The notes under the pieces: model-generated
What the model saw: only the letters and a program-made list of their open reading frames with translations
The model's database searches: none
What the model was told of the DNA's origin: nothing
NCBI GenBank assembly: GCA_963794655.1
Contig: CAWCEV010000006.1
Location: 372,001-436,000 of the forward strand
Direction: 5' to 3'
DNA: 64,000 nucleotides
DNA from: Roseiarcus sp963794655
GTDB taxonomy: Bacteria; Pseudomonadota; Alphaproteobacteria; Rhizobiales; Beijerinckiaceae
Translations under genes and position numbers: made by a program
Shown here: positions 8,661 through 17,924 of the stretch, piece by piece
How the letters are laid out: every line of letters starts with the position of its first letter
Position numbering within the stretch: the first letter of the stretch is position 1

Positions 8661-9131
8661 ATGAGCCCCGCTCGATCCCGGTTTGTCCTCCGAACCGCGA
8701 TGGCCGCGATCGCCGCGTCCTGCGTCGTCCCCGCGGCGGCGCAGGACGCGCTCGCCCCGACCCCGAAGGTCGTAATCTATCCGGGCGAGGTGATCCGCGA
8801 CGAGATGCTCGCGGACGCTCCGGAGGCGGCGCACGACGGACCCGGACCGTTCGTCGAGCAGCGCTCGTTCATCGTCGGCAAGATCGCGCGGCTCACGCTG
8901 CTGCCGGGCCATGCGATCCCGTATACCGGCGTCGCCGACCGCAAGCTCGTGGCCAACGGGGCGGAGGTCAAGCTCGTCTATTCCGAGGGCGGTCTCTTCA
9001 TCATGACGACCGGCGCGGCGCTGCAGGACGGCTCGATCGGCGACATCGTCAGGGTCCGCAACAGCGACAGCGGCGTCACTGTGTCCGGCGCCGTTCAGCC
9101 CGACGGCTCGGTCAGAGTGAGCGGAGGATGA
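8661..9131 (+). CDS. flgA: Flagellar P-ring assembly chaperone FlgA
   Basis: FlgA is a periplasmic chaperone for P-ring assembly. The 156-residue product has a Sec-type signal peptide (basic start, hydrophobic core, ending AAAQD near residue 28). The SAF domain follows with PGEVIRDEML, then LLPGHAIPYTGVADRKLV, and the C-terminal GDIVRVRNSDSG and VQPDGSVRV. It is shorter than enteric FlgA, which is normal for alphaproteobacteria. Its stop overlaps the flgI start by four bases, consistent with co-translation of chaperone and P-ring subunit. Confidence 0.93.
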   Translation: MSPARSRFVLRTAMAAIAASCVVPAAAQDALAPTPKVVIYPGEVIRDEMLADAPEAAHDGPGPFVEQRSFIVGKIARLTLLPGHAIPYTGVADRKLVANGAEVKLVYSEGGLFIMTTGAALQDGSIGDIVRVRNSDSGVTVSGAVQPDGSVRVSGG

Positions 9132-10222
9132 TCCGGCGGCTGTTTCTGGCGCTTGTGATCTGCCTCGTCGCCGCGCCGGCCGCTGCGGCTCGCATCAAGG
9201 ATATTTCGGTCCTGCGCGGCGCGCGCGACAGCCAGCTGGTCGGCTATGGCCTCGTCGTCGGCCTTCAGGGATCGGGCGACAGCATCGCCAACGCGCCGTT
9301 CACGCAACAGTCGATCCAGGCGATGCTCGAGCACCTGGGCCTCGATGTGCACGGCGCGGGGCTGCGCAACCGCAACGTCGCCTCGGTGATCGTGACGACC
9401 GATCTCGCGGCCGGAATCGAGGCGGGCGCGCGGCTCGACGTCACCGTCTCCGCGCTCGGCGACGCGCCCTCGCTGATGGGCGGTACGCTGCTGCTCACCC
9501 AGCTCCAGTCCGCCGACGGCACTATCTACGCGTCCGCTCAGGGCGCCGTCTCCGTGACCGGGTTCGAAAGTCAGGGCCAGGGCGAGACGCTGTCCCAGGG
9601 CGTTCCGACAGCAGGACGAATCCCCAACGGCGCGATTGTCGAGCACGAAGTGCCGGCCTTCCCCGACGAATTGCGCTCGATGCTCGAACTGAAGAACCCG
9701 GACTACGCGACCGCCGTGCGGATCGTCGATGCGATCAACGCCTATTCGCGCGAGCGATTCCGCGCCCATGCGGCCTACGAGGTCGACAGCCGGACGGTCG
9801 AACTGTTCCGCCCTCGCAACGTGTCGTTCGCGCGTTTCATGGCCGAGGTCGGGGAGCTGCAGGTCGAGCCCGACATGGCCGCGCGGGTGGTTCTCGACGC
9901 GCGGACCGGCACGGTCGTCGTCGGTCAGGATGTGCAGATCTCGACTGTCGCCGTGGCCTACGGGACGCTGACGGTGCGCGTCAACGAGCAGCCGCGCGTC
10001 TCCCAGCCGAACCCGTTCGCCAACGGCCGGACTGTGGTCACGCCAAACACCAAGATCGACGTCGAACAGGCGGGCGGGCCGATCGCCATCGTTGGCGGGT
10101 CGAGCTTGAGGACGCTGGTCAGCGGCCTGAACCGAATCGGCGTCAAACCGCCAGGCATCATCGCCATCCTCCAGGCGATCAAAACCGCCGGCGCGCTGCA
10201 GGCCGATCTCGTGATTCAGTGA
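9128..10222 (+). CDS. flgI: Flagellar P-ring protein FlgI
   Basis: FlgI subunits form the periplasmic P-ring bushing. The 364-residue product has a cleavable signal (MIRRLFLALVICLVAAP, cut after AAA near residue 21). The family start RIKDISVLRGARDSQLVGYG follows. Further on are GLVVGLQGSGDS, the repeated VTVSALGDAPSLMGGTLL region, and the C-terminal segment GLNRIGVKPPGIIAILQAIK. Length is typical and no lesion is seen. It starts four bases inside flgA. Confidence 0.96.
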   Translation: MIRRLFLALVICLVAAPAAAARIKDISVLRGARDSQLVGYGLVVGLQGSGDSIANAPFTQQSIQAMLEHLGLDVHGAGLRNRNVASVIVTTDLAAGIEAGARLDVTVSALGDAPSLMGGTLLLTQLQSADGTIYASAQGAVSVTGFESQGQGETLSQGVPTAGRIPNGAIVEHEVPAFPDELRSMLELKNPDYATAVRIVDAINAYSRERFRAHAAYEVDSRTVELFRPRNVSFARFMAEVGELQVEPDMAARVVLDARTGTVVVGQDVQISTVAVAYGTLTVRVNEQPRVSQPNPFANGRTVVTPNTKIDVEQAGGPIAIVGGSSLRTLVSGLNRIGVKPPGIIAILQAIKTAGALQADLVIQ

Positions 10223-10299
10223 CGGCCGCGCTCTCGGCTCAGGTCAGCCCAGCGCAAGGCCGGCGATCGAGCATGTCGCTCGAATTCCGGGATTGAGAC

Positions 10300-10860
10300 A
10301 TGCCGACTCCCATCCTGTCACGAGGCTTTACGACACGATCCCGCGCCCAAGGCAGCCTCATCGGCGTGCTCGCCGCCGCCACGCTCTTCGCCTTCCCGGC
10401 TGGCGCTCAGGATGGCCGAACACCGGAGACCCAAAAACCCAAGGCGAACGCGGAGCGGGTGGCGGAAACCGACGCCGGCCGCTTCTGCGCCGCCGTTGCG
10501 CCGTCGGTCGCCGAGGCGCGCATCGCCTGGCAGACGAAGCGTCTCGCCGAACTCGACGCGCAGGTCCAGCAGAGGCTCGCCGATCTCGAGAAAGCCGAGG
10601 CGGCGATGCAGGAATGGGTCGCCAAGCGCGACGCCATGCTCAAGGCGGCAAGCGACGACCTCGTCGCGATTTATTCCAGGATGCAGCCCGAAAACGCCGC
10701 CGTTCAGCTCAGCGCGCTCGACGATCAGATGGCGGCGGCGATCCTCGCCAAGCTCAAGCCCGCCGCCGCCGGTGCGATTCTGGACGAGATGGAAGCAGAG
10801 CGGGCGAGCAGGCTCGAATCCTTCCTCTCGGGCACGGGCGCCGGAGCGAAAAAATCCTGA
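10300..10860 (+). CDS. motE: MotE-like periplasmic flagellar motor protein (MgtE N-domain)
   Basis: The 186-residue product has an N-terminal signal or anchor (hydrophobic residues about 18-35, ending near PAGAQDG). A coiled-coil stretch (about 70-115) follows, then an MgtE intracellular-N-like domain with LVAIYSRMQPENAAVQLSAL and AAAILAKLKPAAAGAILDEM. This architecture matches MotE of Sinorhizobium, a chaperone for the periplasmic motor protein MotC, and related proteins in alphaproteobacterial flagellar clusters. It sits between flgI and flgH as expected. MotC itself is not in the window, so the precise role here is inferred. Confidence 0.8.
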   Translation: MPTPILSRGFTTRSRAQGSLIGVLAAATLFAFPAGAQDGRTPETQKPKANAERVAETDAGRFCAAVAPSVAEARIAWQTKRLAELDAQVQQRLADLEKAEAAMQEWVAKRDAMLKAASDDLVAIYSRMQPENAAVQLSALDDQMAAAILAKLKPAAAGAILDEMEAERASRLESFLSGTGAGAKKS

Positions 10861-11567
10861 TGCGGCTCGTCCTGCCGCCGATCTTGTTCGCAATCGCAGT
10901 GTCGGCGGCCGGCTGCTGGAACAGCGCGAACGAATTCATGCGCGAGCCCTTCTTCTCGCCGGTCGGGGCGGGACTCGCTCCGGAGGAGACCGCCGGCATC
11001 CAGAGCGCCAACGCCGTGCCGCAGCCGCCGTCGAGCGGACCGCCGCCGTCGCTCTATAGCCAGCCGCGCATCGCCCATGTCGGCGACATCGTGCGCGTGC
11101 TCATCTCGATCAACGACAAGGCGACCCTCGATAACGCCTCCGGCCGCTCGCAGACCAACAAGGACGGAGTCGTGATCGACTTCGGCTACAATAGCGGCTC
11201 GGCGTCGTCCTCGTCCAATCAGCCGTCCAAGGCTCTCGGCGACCTCTCGACCGAGTCGACCACGCACGGTCAGGGCAACATCGACCGTTCCGAGCAGATA
11301 CAAGTCTCCGTGGCGGCGGTCGTCACCCGCGTCCTTCCCAACGGCAATCTTGTCATCTCGGGGTCGCAGGAGGTGCGGGTAAACTACGAACTGCGCCAGC
11401 TGACGGTCGCAGGCATCGTGAACCCGCTCGACATCTCCCTCAACAACAGCGTCGCCTATGACCGGATCGCCGAGGCTCGCATCGCCTATGGCGGCCGCGG
11501 ACGGTCGAACGATTTTCAACAGCCGCCCTGGGGCCAGCAAGTCTACGACGCGGTCAGGCCATTCTAG
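10860..11567 (+). CDS. flgH: Flagellar L-ring protein FlgH
   Basis: FlgH is the outer-membrane L-ring lipoprotein. The 235-residue product has a lipoprotein signal with the lipobox SAAGC at about residues 14-18. It continues with PSLYSQPRIAHVGDIVRVLI, and later VAAVVTRVLPNGNLVISGSQEVRVNYE and VAYDRIAEARIAYGGRG, all FlgH hallmarks. The ATG at 10860 shares its first base with the stop of the motE-like gene. A longer in-frame opening to 10293 exists but is an antiframe shadow of the previous gene. Confidence 0.95.
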   Translation: MRLVLPPILFAIAVSAAGCWNSANEFMREPFFSPVGAGLAPEETAGIQSANAVPQPPSSGPPPSLYSQPRIAHVGDIVRVLISINDKATLDNASGRSQTNKDGVVIDFGYNSGSASSSSNQPSKALGDLSTESTTHGQGNIDRSEQIQVSVAAVVTRVLPNGNLVISGSQEVRVNYELRQLTVAGIVNPLDISLNNSVAYDRIAEARIAYGGRGRSNDFQQPPWGQQVYDAVRPF

Positions 11568-11578
11568 CGGGAGCGCCG

Positions 11579-12055
11579 ATGTCCGAATCCGCCTTGCCGC
11601 AACGCGCCGCCGCGAGGAGCCCGCTCAAGTCGTCGCTGATCGAGATCGCGGTCGTCGTCGTCCTGGCCGCATGCGCCGGCGCGGCGTTCGAGGCGACGCG
11701 CCCCGGCCCGTCAGGAGCGGACAAGGCCGGGGATTCGTCGGCCGTCGCGCCGCCGGCGCAACCTTCGGCCATTGTCGACCTGCCGCCGATCGTGACCAAT
11801 CTCGGCGCGCCCCCGGACACCTGGGTCCGGCTCGAAGGCTCGATCATTTTCGATCCTCGCGCCTTGCCGCATCCCGACGCCGTGGCAGGCAGGATCGGTG
11901 ACGATATCCTCGCCTACCTGCGCACGGTGTCGCTGCGCCAGCTCGAAGGCCCGATCGGGCTCGAGAACATCCGCCAGGACCTCAATGACCGGGCGGCGAT
12001 CCGCAGCGACGGGAAGGTGCGTGCATTCGTCATCCGAACCCTGGTGGTGCAATGA
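11579..12055 (+). CDS. fliL: Flagellar basal body-associated protein FliL
   Basis: FliL is a single-pass membrane protein that surrounds the stator and supports torque. The 158-residue product has one membrane segment (about 20-40). An Ala/Pro-rich linker and a periplasmic domain follow, with IVTNLGAPPDTWVRLEGSIIF, then LAYLRTVSLRQLEGPIGLENIRQDL and a C-terminus ending VRAFVIRTLVVQ. This ending is characteristic of FliL. Its stop overlaps the fliP start by four bases. Confidence 0.92.
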   Translation: MSESALPQRAAARSPLKSSLIEIAVVVVLAACAGAAFEATRPGPSGADKAGDSSAVAPPAQPSAIVDLPPIVTNLGAPPDTWVRLEGSIIFDPRALPHPDAVAGRIGDDILAYLRTVSLRQLEGPIGLENIRQDLNDRAAIRSDGKVRAFVIRTLVVQ

Positions 12056-12786
12056 GACGGGCAGCGCTGGCGGGCGCCGCATTCATGGCGGCCATCGGCC
12101 CGGCGGCGGCGCAGACCGCCGATCTCAACGCGCTCATCCCCGCAGGCGGCGCCTCGGCGAGCGCCCGCATCATCGAACTCGTCGCGATTCTGACCGTGCT
12201 TTCGGTCGCGCCGGGCCTCCTCATCATGGTCACGAGCTTCACGCGCTTCATCGTGGCGCTTTCGTTCCTGCGCTCCGGCCTCGGTTTGCAGAGCGCGCCG
12301 GCGAATCTCGTCCTGATCAGCCTGTCATTGTTCATGACATTCTTCGTCATGGCGCCCACCTTCGACCGCGCGTGGCAGAACGGGCTGAAGCCGATGATGG
12401 ACAATCAGATCAGCCAGCAGGACGCTCTCGCAGCCGTCATCGAGCCGTTCCGGGAATTCATGCTCGGCCAGGTCAGGGAAAAGGACATGGCGCTGTTCGA
12501 GAGCCTGTCGAAAGGACGCTTCGAGGTCACGGACCGCTCGAAGGCGGACCTCCGGCTCCTCATACCCGCGTTCATGATTTCCGAGCTGCGCCGAGGCTTC
12601 GAGATCGGATTCCTGATCGCGCTGCCGTTTCTTGTCATCGACATGATCGTGGCGACGCTGACCATGTCGATGGGCATGATGATGCTGCCGCCCTCGGTCA
12701 TCTCGCTGCCGGTCAAGATCCTGTTCTTCGTCCTGATCGACGGCTGGAACCTGCTGATCGGGAGCCTTGTCCGTTCCGCCACCTGA
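12052..12786 (+). CDS. fliP: Flagellar export gate protein FliP
   Basis: FliP forms the core of the flagellar type III export gate with FliQ and FliR. The 244-residue product has a cleavable signal-like N-terminus (to about residue 21, PAAAQT). It has the conserved VAPGLLIMVTSFTRFIVAL, LRSGLGLQSAPANLVLISL, a cytoplasmic segment with RSKADLRLLIPAFMISELR, and the final membrane hairpin with MSMGMMMLPPSVISLPVKI. All FliP signatures are present and uninterrupted, in contrast to fliQ downstream. Confidence 0.96.
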   Translation: MRRAALAGAAFMAAIGPAAAQTADLNALIPAGGASASARIIELVAILTVLSVAPGLLIMVTSFTRFIVALSFLRSGLGLQSAPANLVLISLSLFMTFFVMAPTFDRAWQNGLKPMMDNQISQQDALAAVIEPFREFMLGQVREKDMALFESLSKGRFEVTDRSKADLRLLIPAFMISELRRGFEIGFLIALPFLVIDMIVATLTMSMGMMMLPPSVISLPVKILFFVLIDGWNLLIGSLVRSAT

Positions 12787-12878
12787 TCTCGCGCCGTGCG
12801 CGGCCAAAGGACTCGAAAGGCGCCAGCTTCGCGCAAGCCCACGCGCATCAAATGGACCTCATCCGCCGAGGAGGCCCC

Positions 12879-14123
12879 ATGAGCATTCTGAACACCAGCG
12901 TGTCGGGAATGTTAGCCGATTCAAACTGGCTGTCGTCGATCTCCCAGAATGTCGCCAATTCGAACACGACCGGCTACAAGAACGTCGAAACCGATTTTTC
13001 GTCACTGGTCGATCAGATTTCCGGCAGCGATCCGGCCTACGGCGGGGTCGCGACCAGCCAGACTTCGCTCAATTCGCTTCAGGGCAATATCGTCTCCACT
13101 TCGACGTCGACCGACCTCGCCATTCAGGGTTCCGGCTTCTTCGTCGTGTCCAATTCCAGCGGCGAGCTCTTCCTCACGCGCAACGGATCGTTCACGCCCG
13201 ACGCGTCCGGCAACCTCGTCAACAGCGCCGGCTATTACCTGATGGGCGAGGACGTTCAGAACGGCGCTTCGCCGCTCGCTGCGAATTCGCTGACCGGTCT
13301 CGTGAAGGTCAATGTCAACGACGCCGGTCAGACCGCGACGGCGACGACCGCAGCCTCGCTCACCGCCAATCTGCCATCGACGGCGACCCCGGTCGCCGCC
13401 GCCAACCTGCCGTCGGCCAATACGACGAGCTCGACCTATACCGAGGCGACCTCGCTCGTGGTCTACGACAATCTCGGGGCCGCGCACACCATCAATCTCT
13501 ATTTCACCAACACCGGGCCGAACACCTGGGAAGTCGACGCCTACGACGCCGCGGACGCGTCGGCCAGCGGCGGCTTTCCCTATTCGTCCGGACCGCTCGC
13601 GACCCAGACCCTGAATTTCGATCCGACCACCGGCGCGCTGTCCTCGGGCTCTCCGCTTTCGATCGCGGTCCCGAACGGGCAGACGATGTCGCTCGACCTC
13701 AGCAACATGACGCAGCTCGCCACGGGCTTCAACGTGACCGCGGCGACCGCGAACGGCAACGCTCCAAGCGCGGTCAGCGGCGTCTCGATCGGCGCCGACG
13801 GAACCATGACCTTCAACTACGCGAACGGCACATCGACCGCCGCCTACGACATTCCGCTCGCCAATGTGGCGAGCCCCGACAATCTCACGTCGGTCAATGG
13901 AGAAGCCTATCTACCGAGCTCCGCGTCGGGCCCCGTTTACCTCGGGACCGCCGGCGGCGCGGGTTTCGGCTCGATCGAGTCCTCATCGCTCGAAAGCTCG
14001 ACCGTCGATCTCGCCACGGAATTGACCGAGATGATCCAGGCCCAGAGCGCCTATGAGGCCAACTCGAAAGTGTTTCAGACCGGCGCCGACATCCTCGACG
14101 TTCTCAACGGGCTGAAGCCGTGA
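12879..14123 (+). CDS. flgE: Flagellar hook protein FlgE
   Basis: FlgE polymerises into the hook. The 414-residue product starts MSILNTSVSGMLADSNWLSS and has the signature SQNVANSNTTGYKNVETDF. A large Ser/Thr/Ala-rich variable middle (about 80-340) follows. It ends with the family C-terminus LESSTVDLATELTEMI and SAYEANSKVFQTGADIL. The ATG at 12879 has an excellent ribosome site, GAGGAGG at 12868-12874; the open frame upstream of it is spurious. It begins a hook/filament-junction run flgE-flgK-flgL-flaF-flbT-flgD. Confidence 0.95.
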   Translation: MSILNTSVSGMLADSNWLSSISQNVANSNTTGYKNVETDFSSLVDQISGSDPAYGGVATSQTSLNSLQGNIVSTSTSTDLAIQGSGFFVVSNSSGELFLTRNGSFTPDASGNLVNSAGYYLMGEDVQNGASPLAANSLTGLVKVNVNDAGQTATATTAASLTANLPSTATPVAAANLPSANTTSSTYTEATSLVVYDNLGAAHTINLYFTNTGPNTWEVDAYDAADASASGGFPYSSGPLATQTLNFDPTTGALSSGSPLSIAVPNGQTMSLDLSNMTQLATGFNVTAATANGNAPSAVSGVSIGADGTMTFNYANGTSTAAYDIPLANVASPDNLTSVNGEAYLPSSASGPVYLGTAGGAGFGSIESSSLESSTVDLATELTEMIQAQSAYEANSKVFQTGADILDVLNGLKP

Positions 14124-14148
14124 GGCCGGATGAGTCCGGGAAGCCTCG

Positions 14149-15650
14149 ATGAGCCTCTCGACCGCCTTCAGCGTCATCAGCTCCTCCTTCGCCGCCAATT
14201 CGGCGCAGACGGCCGTCGTCGCCAACAACATCGCCAACGTCAATACGCCCGGCTATTCCCGGGAGATCGCGAATGTCGCGACCAATTCCTACGGCGGCGC
14301 CGACATCGCTTCGATCACTCGCGAAGCCAACGCGGCGCTCCTTGAACAGGTCTCGAGCTCGACCTCGCAGGCCGCGTCTCAGCAGGCGATCTCCGACGGG
14401 CTCGCAACGCTGGCTAAGACCGTAGACGATAGTTCGTCGGCCACTTCGACTTCGGGCGCGAACCAGAACGGCGCCTCGCCCTCGGCGATGCTCGCCAATC
14501 TGCAGGCCGCGCTTTCGACCTACGAAGTTTCGCCGACCTCGTCGTCCGCCGCCGACGCTGTCGTGTCGGCCGCCTCGAGCCTCGCCTCGTCTCTCAACAG
14601 CGGGAGCGCGACGGTCGAGCAGGTTCGCGAGCAGGCCGACCAGAACATGGCTTCGTCGGTCGGCGCGATCAATTCGCTGCTGAACCAGTTCACCGCCGCC
14701 AACAACGCCGTCGTGACGGGCTTCAAACCGGCGCCAATGTCGCTAGCGCTGAGGACACGCGCAACTCGATCGTCACCCAGCTCGCGCAACAAATCGGCGT
14801 CTCGACAGTGACGGCCGCCAATGGTTCGGAGTCCATCTACACCGATAGCGGCGTGACCCTGTTCCAGGACACGCCGCGCGTCGTCTCCTTCACTGCGACT
14901 CCAACGCTCGTCGATGGCTCAAACGGCGCGGCGGTCACCGTCGACGGCGTGCCGATCACCGGCTCGAGTTCGCCGATGCCGATCCATTCCGGCGCGCTCG
15001 CCGGCTACGCAGCGTTGCGCGATACGGTCGCGCCCGAATACCAGGCCCAGCTCGACCAGATCGCGGGCGGCCTGATCGACGCCTTCGCCGAAAGCGATCA
15101 ATCGGCGACCCCCACGCTTCCCTCGCTGCCCGGCCTGTTCACGACGACGGGAGCAACCAGCTTGCCCTCGACCGCGGCGACGACCGGCCTCGCCGCGGCG
15201 ATCGAGGTCAATCCGAACGTCGACCCATCGCAGGGCGGCGACCCCACGCTTCTCCGCGACGGCGGAATTTCCGCGCCGGGAAATCCGGCCTATACCTACA
15301 ACACGACCGGCGCGGCGAGTTACACCGGGCGCATCCAGGCGCTCATCGCCGGGATCGGCGCGACCCAGGGCTTCGACCCCTCCGCCGGCCTCGGCTCGTC
15401 ATCGAGCCTGGCCGACTACGCCAACGCCTCGGTGAGCTGGATCCAGGGCCAGAACCAGCAGGCGAGCGACGCGACCTCTTATCAGAATGCGCTTGCGGCG
15501 CAGGCGACCTCGGCGCTGTCGAACGCGACCGGCGTCAATCTCGACGCCGAGATGACCAACATGCTTAACCTCGAAAACTCCTACGCTTCCTCGGCGAAGC
15601 TGCTCACGACCGTCACCAGCATGTTCTCAGCCCTGTTGCAGGCCGCATGA
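14149..15650 (+). pseudogene. flgK: Hook-filament junction protein FlgK, interrupted by a one-base frameshift
   Basis: FlgK (HAP1) joins hook and filament. The N-terminal part (ATG 14149, FSVISSSFAANSAQTAVVAN, then NIANVNTPGYSREI) reads to about 14730. There the frame changes, and the correct continuation is in the next frame (GANVASAEDTRNSIVTQLAQQ onward). It runs to the C-terminal block GVNLDAEMTNMLNLENSYASS and the TGA at 15648. Adding one G in the ggg at about 14729-14731 restores a 500-residue FlgK. As read, the first frame stops at 14811 after about 20 foreign residues. It is a real loss or a homopolymer error. Confidence 0.88.
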
Positions 15651-16714
15651 GCACGATGGCCGCGAATTTCGTTTCGAGCCAGTTCCTGGCCAACAGCCTC
15701 GTGCAGCCGGTCATGCAGGCCCAGTCGTCGCTGACGACGGCAATGACCGAGGAATCGACCGGCCAATACGCCAATCTAGGCCTCGAGCTTGGCGAGCAAT
15801 CGGGGTATGAACTCTCGCTGAAAGAGCAGGTCGCTCAGCTCCAGACGCTGACCAGCAACAACAGCATCGTTTCGACGAACCTCGCGACTGCGCAGAGCGC
15901 CCTTTCGGCGATCAGCTCCAGCGCGCAGACGACCTTGAGCGACCTCGCGACCTGGACGCCGAGCGCCAATTCCGGCGCCTCGCTTGCGAACATGGGCCAG
16001 TCGGCGCTGCAATCGCTCATCGCCTCGACCAATGCGACCTCGGGCGACCAGTTTGTGTTCGGCGGAATCAATTCCGCGGCCGCGCCGCTCACGGACTATT
16101 ATTCGACGCCGGCCTCCGCGGCCAAGACCGCGGTCGATCAGGCTTTCCAGACTGCGTTCGGGGTCCTGCCGAGCGATCCTGCGGCGGCGAATATCTCGGC
16201 TTCGGCGATGCAGAGCTTCCTTTCCGGGCCGTTCGCGGCGCTGTTCCAGGGCGCCTCGTGGAGCGCGAACTGGTCCTCGGCTTCGAGCGCCGACACCAGC
16301 GCCGAGATCTCCCCGGGCCGGACCGTGACCACCTCGGCCGACGCCAATCAGCCAGGCTTTCAGGAACTGGCGCAGGCCTATGCGGTGCTGAGCGAATTCG
16401 GCGGATCTCAGCTCAGCAGCGCCGCCCAGCAGGCCGTCGCCGGCGCCGCGGCCTCGCTTGTCTCGCAGGGCATGGACTCAATGACCAATCTTCAGGCAAG
16501 CCTCGGCTCGACCCAGAGCGCCGTCACCGACGCCAACAGTTCGATGAGCTCGCAACTCACGATCCTGCAAACACGGCTCGGCAATCTCGACGACGTCAAC
16601 GCCAATACGACGGCGGTTGAGATCAATAGCCTGACCAACCAGATTCAGATGGCCTACGAGCTTACCTCACGCCTGCAACAGCTCAATCTGGCCCAATACC
16701 TGCCGGTTCCCTGA
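15647..16714 (+). CDS. flgL: Hook-filament junction protein FlgL
   Basis: FlgL (HAP3) is the second junction protein and is flagellin-like at its ends. The 355-residue product begins FVSSQFLANSLVQPVMQAQSS, has SLKEQVAQLQTLTSNNSIVS, and contains the flagellin_N-like ATSGDQFVFGG segment. It ends with helical repeats (LQASLGSTQSAVTDANSSM, then NQIQMAYELTSRLQQLNLAQYL) typical of the C-terminal D0 domain. Its start overlaps the flgK stop by four bases. Identity rests on these ends and on context, since the middle is variable. Confidence 0.9.
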   Translation: MSTMAANFVSSQFLANSLVQPVMQAQSSLTTAMTEESTGQYANLGLELGEQSGYELSLKEQVAQLQTLTSNNSIVSTNLATAQSALSAISSSAQTTLSDLATWTPSANSGASLANMGQSALQSLIASTNATSGDQFVFGGINSAAAPLTDYYSTPASAAKTAVDQAFQTAFGVLPSDPAAANISASAMQSFLSGPFAALFQGASWSANWSSASSADTSAEISPGRTVTTSADANQPGFQELAQAYAVLSEFGGSQLSSAAQQAVAGAAASLVSQGMDSMTNLQASLGSTQSAVTDANSSMSSQLTILQTRLGNLDDVNANTTAVEINSLTNQIQMAYELTSRLQQLNLAQYLPVP

Positions 16715-16729
16715 CGCGCGAAGGTTGCG

Positions 16730-17077
16730 ATGTACGAATTCGCTTACAATGAAGTGATCGAAGACTCGCGCCAGACCATGCGCGCACGCGAGCGCCAGGC
16801 GATGGATCGCGTCATCGCGATGCTGCGCGCAGCCAAGGAGAGGGCGCCCGGGTCCCGCGAGCGGATCGAGGCGCTGTTCTATTTGCGCCGGCTCTGGATG
16901 ATCTTTCTGAACGACCTCAACGATCCCGGTAACGAGCTGCCCGACCAGCTCAGGGGCGGGATCATCTCGATCGGCATCTGGATGATGAAGGAGATCGAGC
17001 GCGTTCGCAGCGGCCAGACCGATGATCTGACGCCGATGATCGAGATCAACCAACTGATACGCGACGGGCTGAAGTGA
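16730..17077 (+). CDS. flaF: Flagellar biosynthesis regulator FlaF
   Basis: FlaF is an alphaproteobacterial protein needed for flagellin translation or secretion and works opposite FlbT. The 115-residue product has the family pattern YNEVIEDSRQTMRARERQAM near the start. It also has EALFYLRRLWMIFLNDLNDP and the C-terminal block IISIGIWMMKEIERVRSG followed by MIEINQLIRDGLK. Length and motifs match well. It is followed by flbT after 13 bases. No flagellin gene is in the window, so its target lies elsewhere. Confidence 0.93.
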   Translation: MYEFAYNEVIEDSRQTMRARERQAMDRVIAMLRAAKERAPGSRERIEALFYLRRLWMIFLNDLNDPGNELPDQLRGGIISIGIWMMKEIERVRSGQTDDLTPMIEINQLIRDGLK

Positions 17078-17090
17078 GGAACGCTCTCCC

Positions 17091-17495
17091 ATGAACATCA
17101 CGCTCAGGGCCGGGGAGCGGTTCTTCATCAACGGCGCGGTCATCCGCATCGACCGCAAGGCCTCGATCGAACTTCTGAACGAGGTCACCTTTCTGCTCGA
17201 GAACCATGTCATGCAGCCCGATGAGGCGACGACGCTGGTTCGTCAGATCTATTTCGCGGTCCAGATCATGCTGATGGACCCGAACGCCGCGGGCAGCGCC
17301 GCGCCGCTCGCCGGTTCACTGATCGAATCGGCGCTCGCCATTTATCGCGCGCCCGAGCTGACGTCCGGCCTTAAGGCCGCGGCCGCGTCGCTCGCCCGCA
17401 GCCGCAACTTCGAGGCGCTGAAGGCGCTCCGCGGCCTGTTCGCCCTCGAGGACAAGGAGCTTCAGCCGCTCGCCGAGACGCCGAGCGCCGCCTGA
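17091..17495 (+). CDS. flbT: Flagellar biosynthesis repressor FlbT
   Basis: FlbT post-transcriptionally controls flagellin mRNA in alphaproteobacteria. The 134-residue product starts MNITLRAGERFFINGAVIRIDRK and contains FLLENHVMQPDEATTLVRQIYF followed by QIMLMDPN, the conserved core of the family. The C-terminal third is Ala-rich and helical. It lies directly after flaF and before flgD, the standard order. An AAAGGAGG ribosome site precedes the next gene. Confidence 0.94.
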   Translation: MNITLRAGERFFINGAVIRIDRKASIELLNEVTFLLENHVMQPDEATTLVRQIYFAVQIMLMDPNAAGSAAPLAGSLIESALAIYRAPELTSGLKAAAASLARSRNFEALKALRGLFALEDKELQPLAETPSAA

Positions 17496-17507
17496 AAGGA
17501 GGCCACA

Positions 17508-17924
17508 ATGACTGTCAACGCTGCTTCCCCTGTCGCCGGTTCGGCCGGGTCGGCTTCGTCCGCGTCGTCCACGCCGGCGACGGCGGCGACCCAGGGCCTG
17601 AACTACAACGACTTCCTCACCCTCCTCATGGCGGAGATGAAGAACCAGGACCCGACGCAACCGATGGACCCCTCGCAGATGGTGTCGCAACTGGCGACAG
17701 TCTCGGAGGTCGGGCAGGCGGTGCAGACCAACACCACGCTCTCCTCGCTCCTGACCGCGACCTCGCTTTCGCAGGCCGAGCAGCTCGTCGGCCAGACCAT
17801 CACGTCCGCGGATGGTTCGACCTCGGGCACGGTGACGTCGGTCAGCGTCACCGGCGCGGGCGCGGTCGCGACCCTCGCCAATGGCGCGACCGTCTCGCTC
17901 GCCAACGGCGCGAGCGTGCAGTGA
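17508..17924 (+). CDS. flgD: Hook assembly scaffolding protein FlgD (short form)
   Basis: FlgD caps the growing hook. The 138-residue product has a Ser/Ala-rich lead. The conserved capping segment follows: YNDFLTLLMAEMKNQDPTQ, PMDPSQMVSQLATVSEVGQ, then a small C-terminal beta-rich part (GQTITSADGSTSG, then VTGAGAVATLANGATVS). It lacks the large C-terminal Ig/tudor region of enteric FlgD; short forms are common in rhizobia. An AAAGGAGG ribosome site lies 8 bases upstream of the ATG. Its stop overlaps the fliQ GTG. Confidence 0.92.
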   Translation: MTVNAASPVAGSAGSASSASSTPATAATQGLNYNDFLTLLMAEMKNQDPTQPMDPSQMVSQLATVSEVGQAVQTNTTLSSLLTATSLSQAEQLVGQTITSADGSTSGTVTSVSVTGAGAVATLANGATVSLANGASVQ

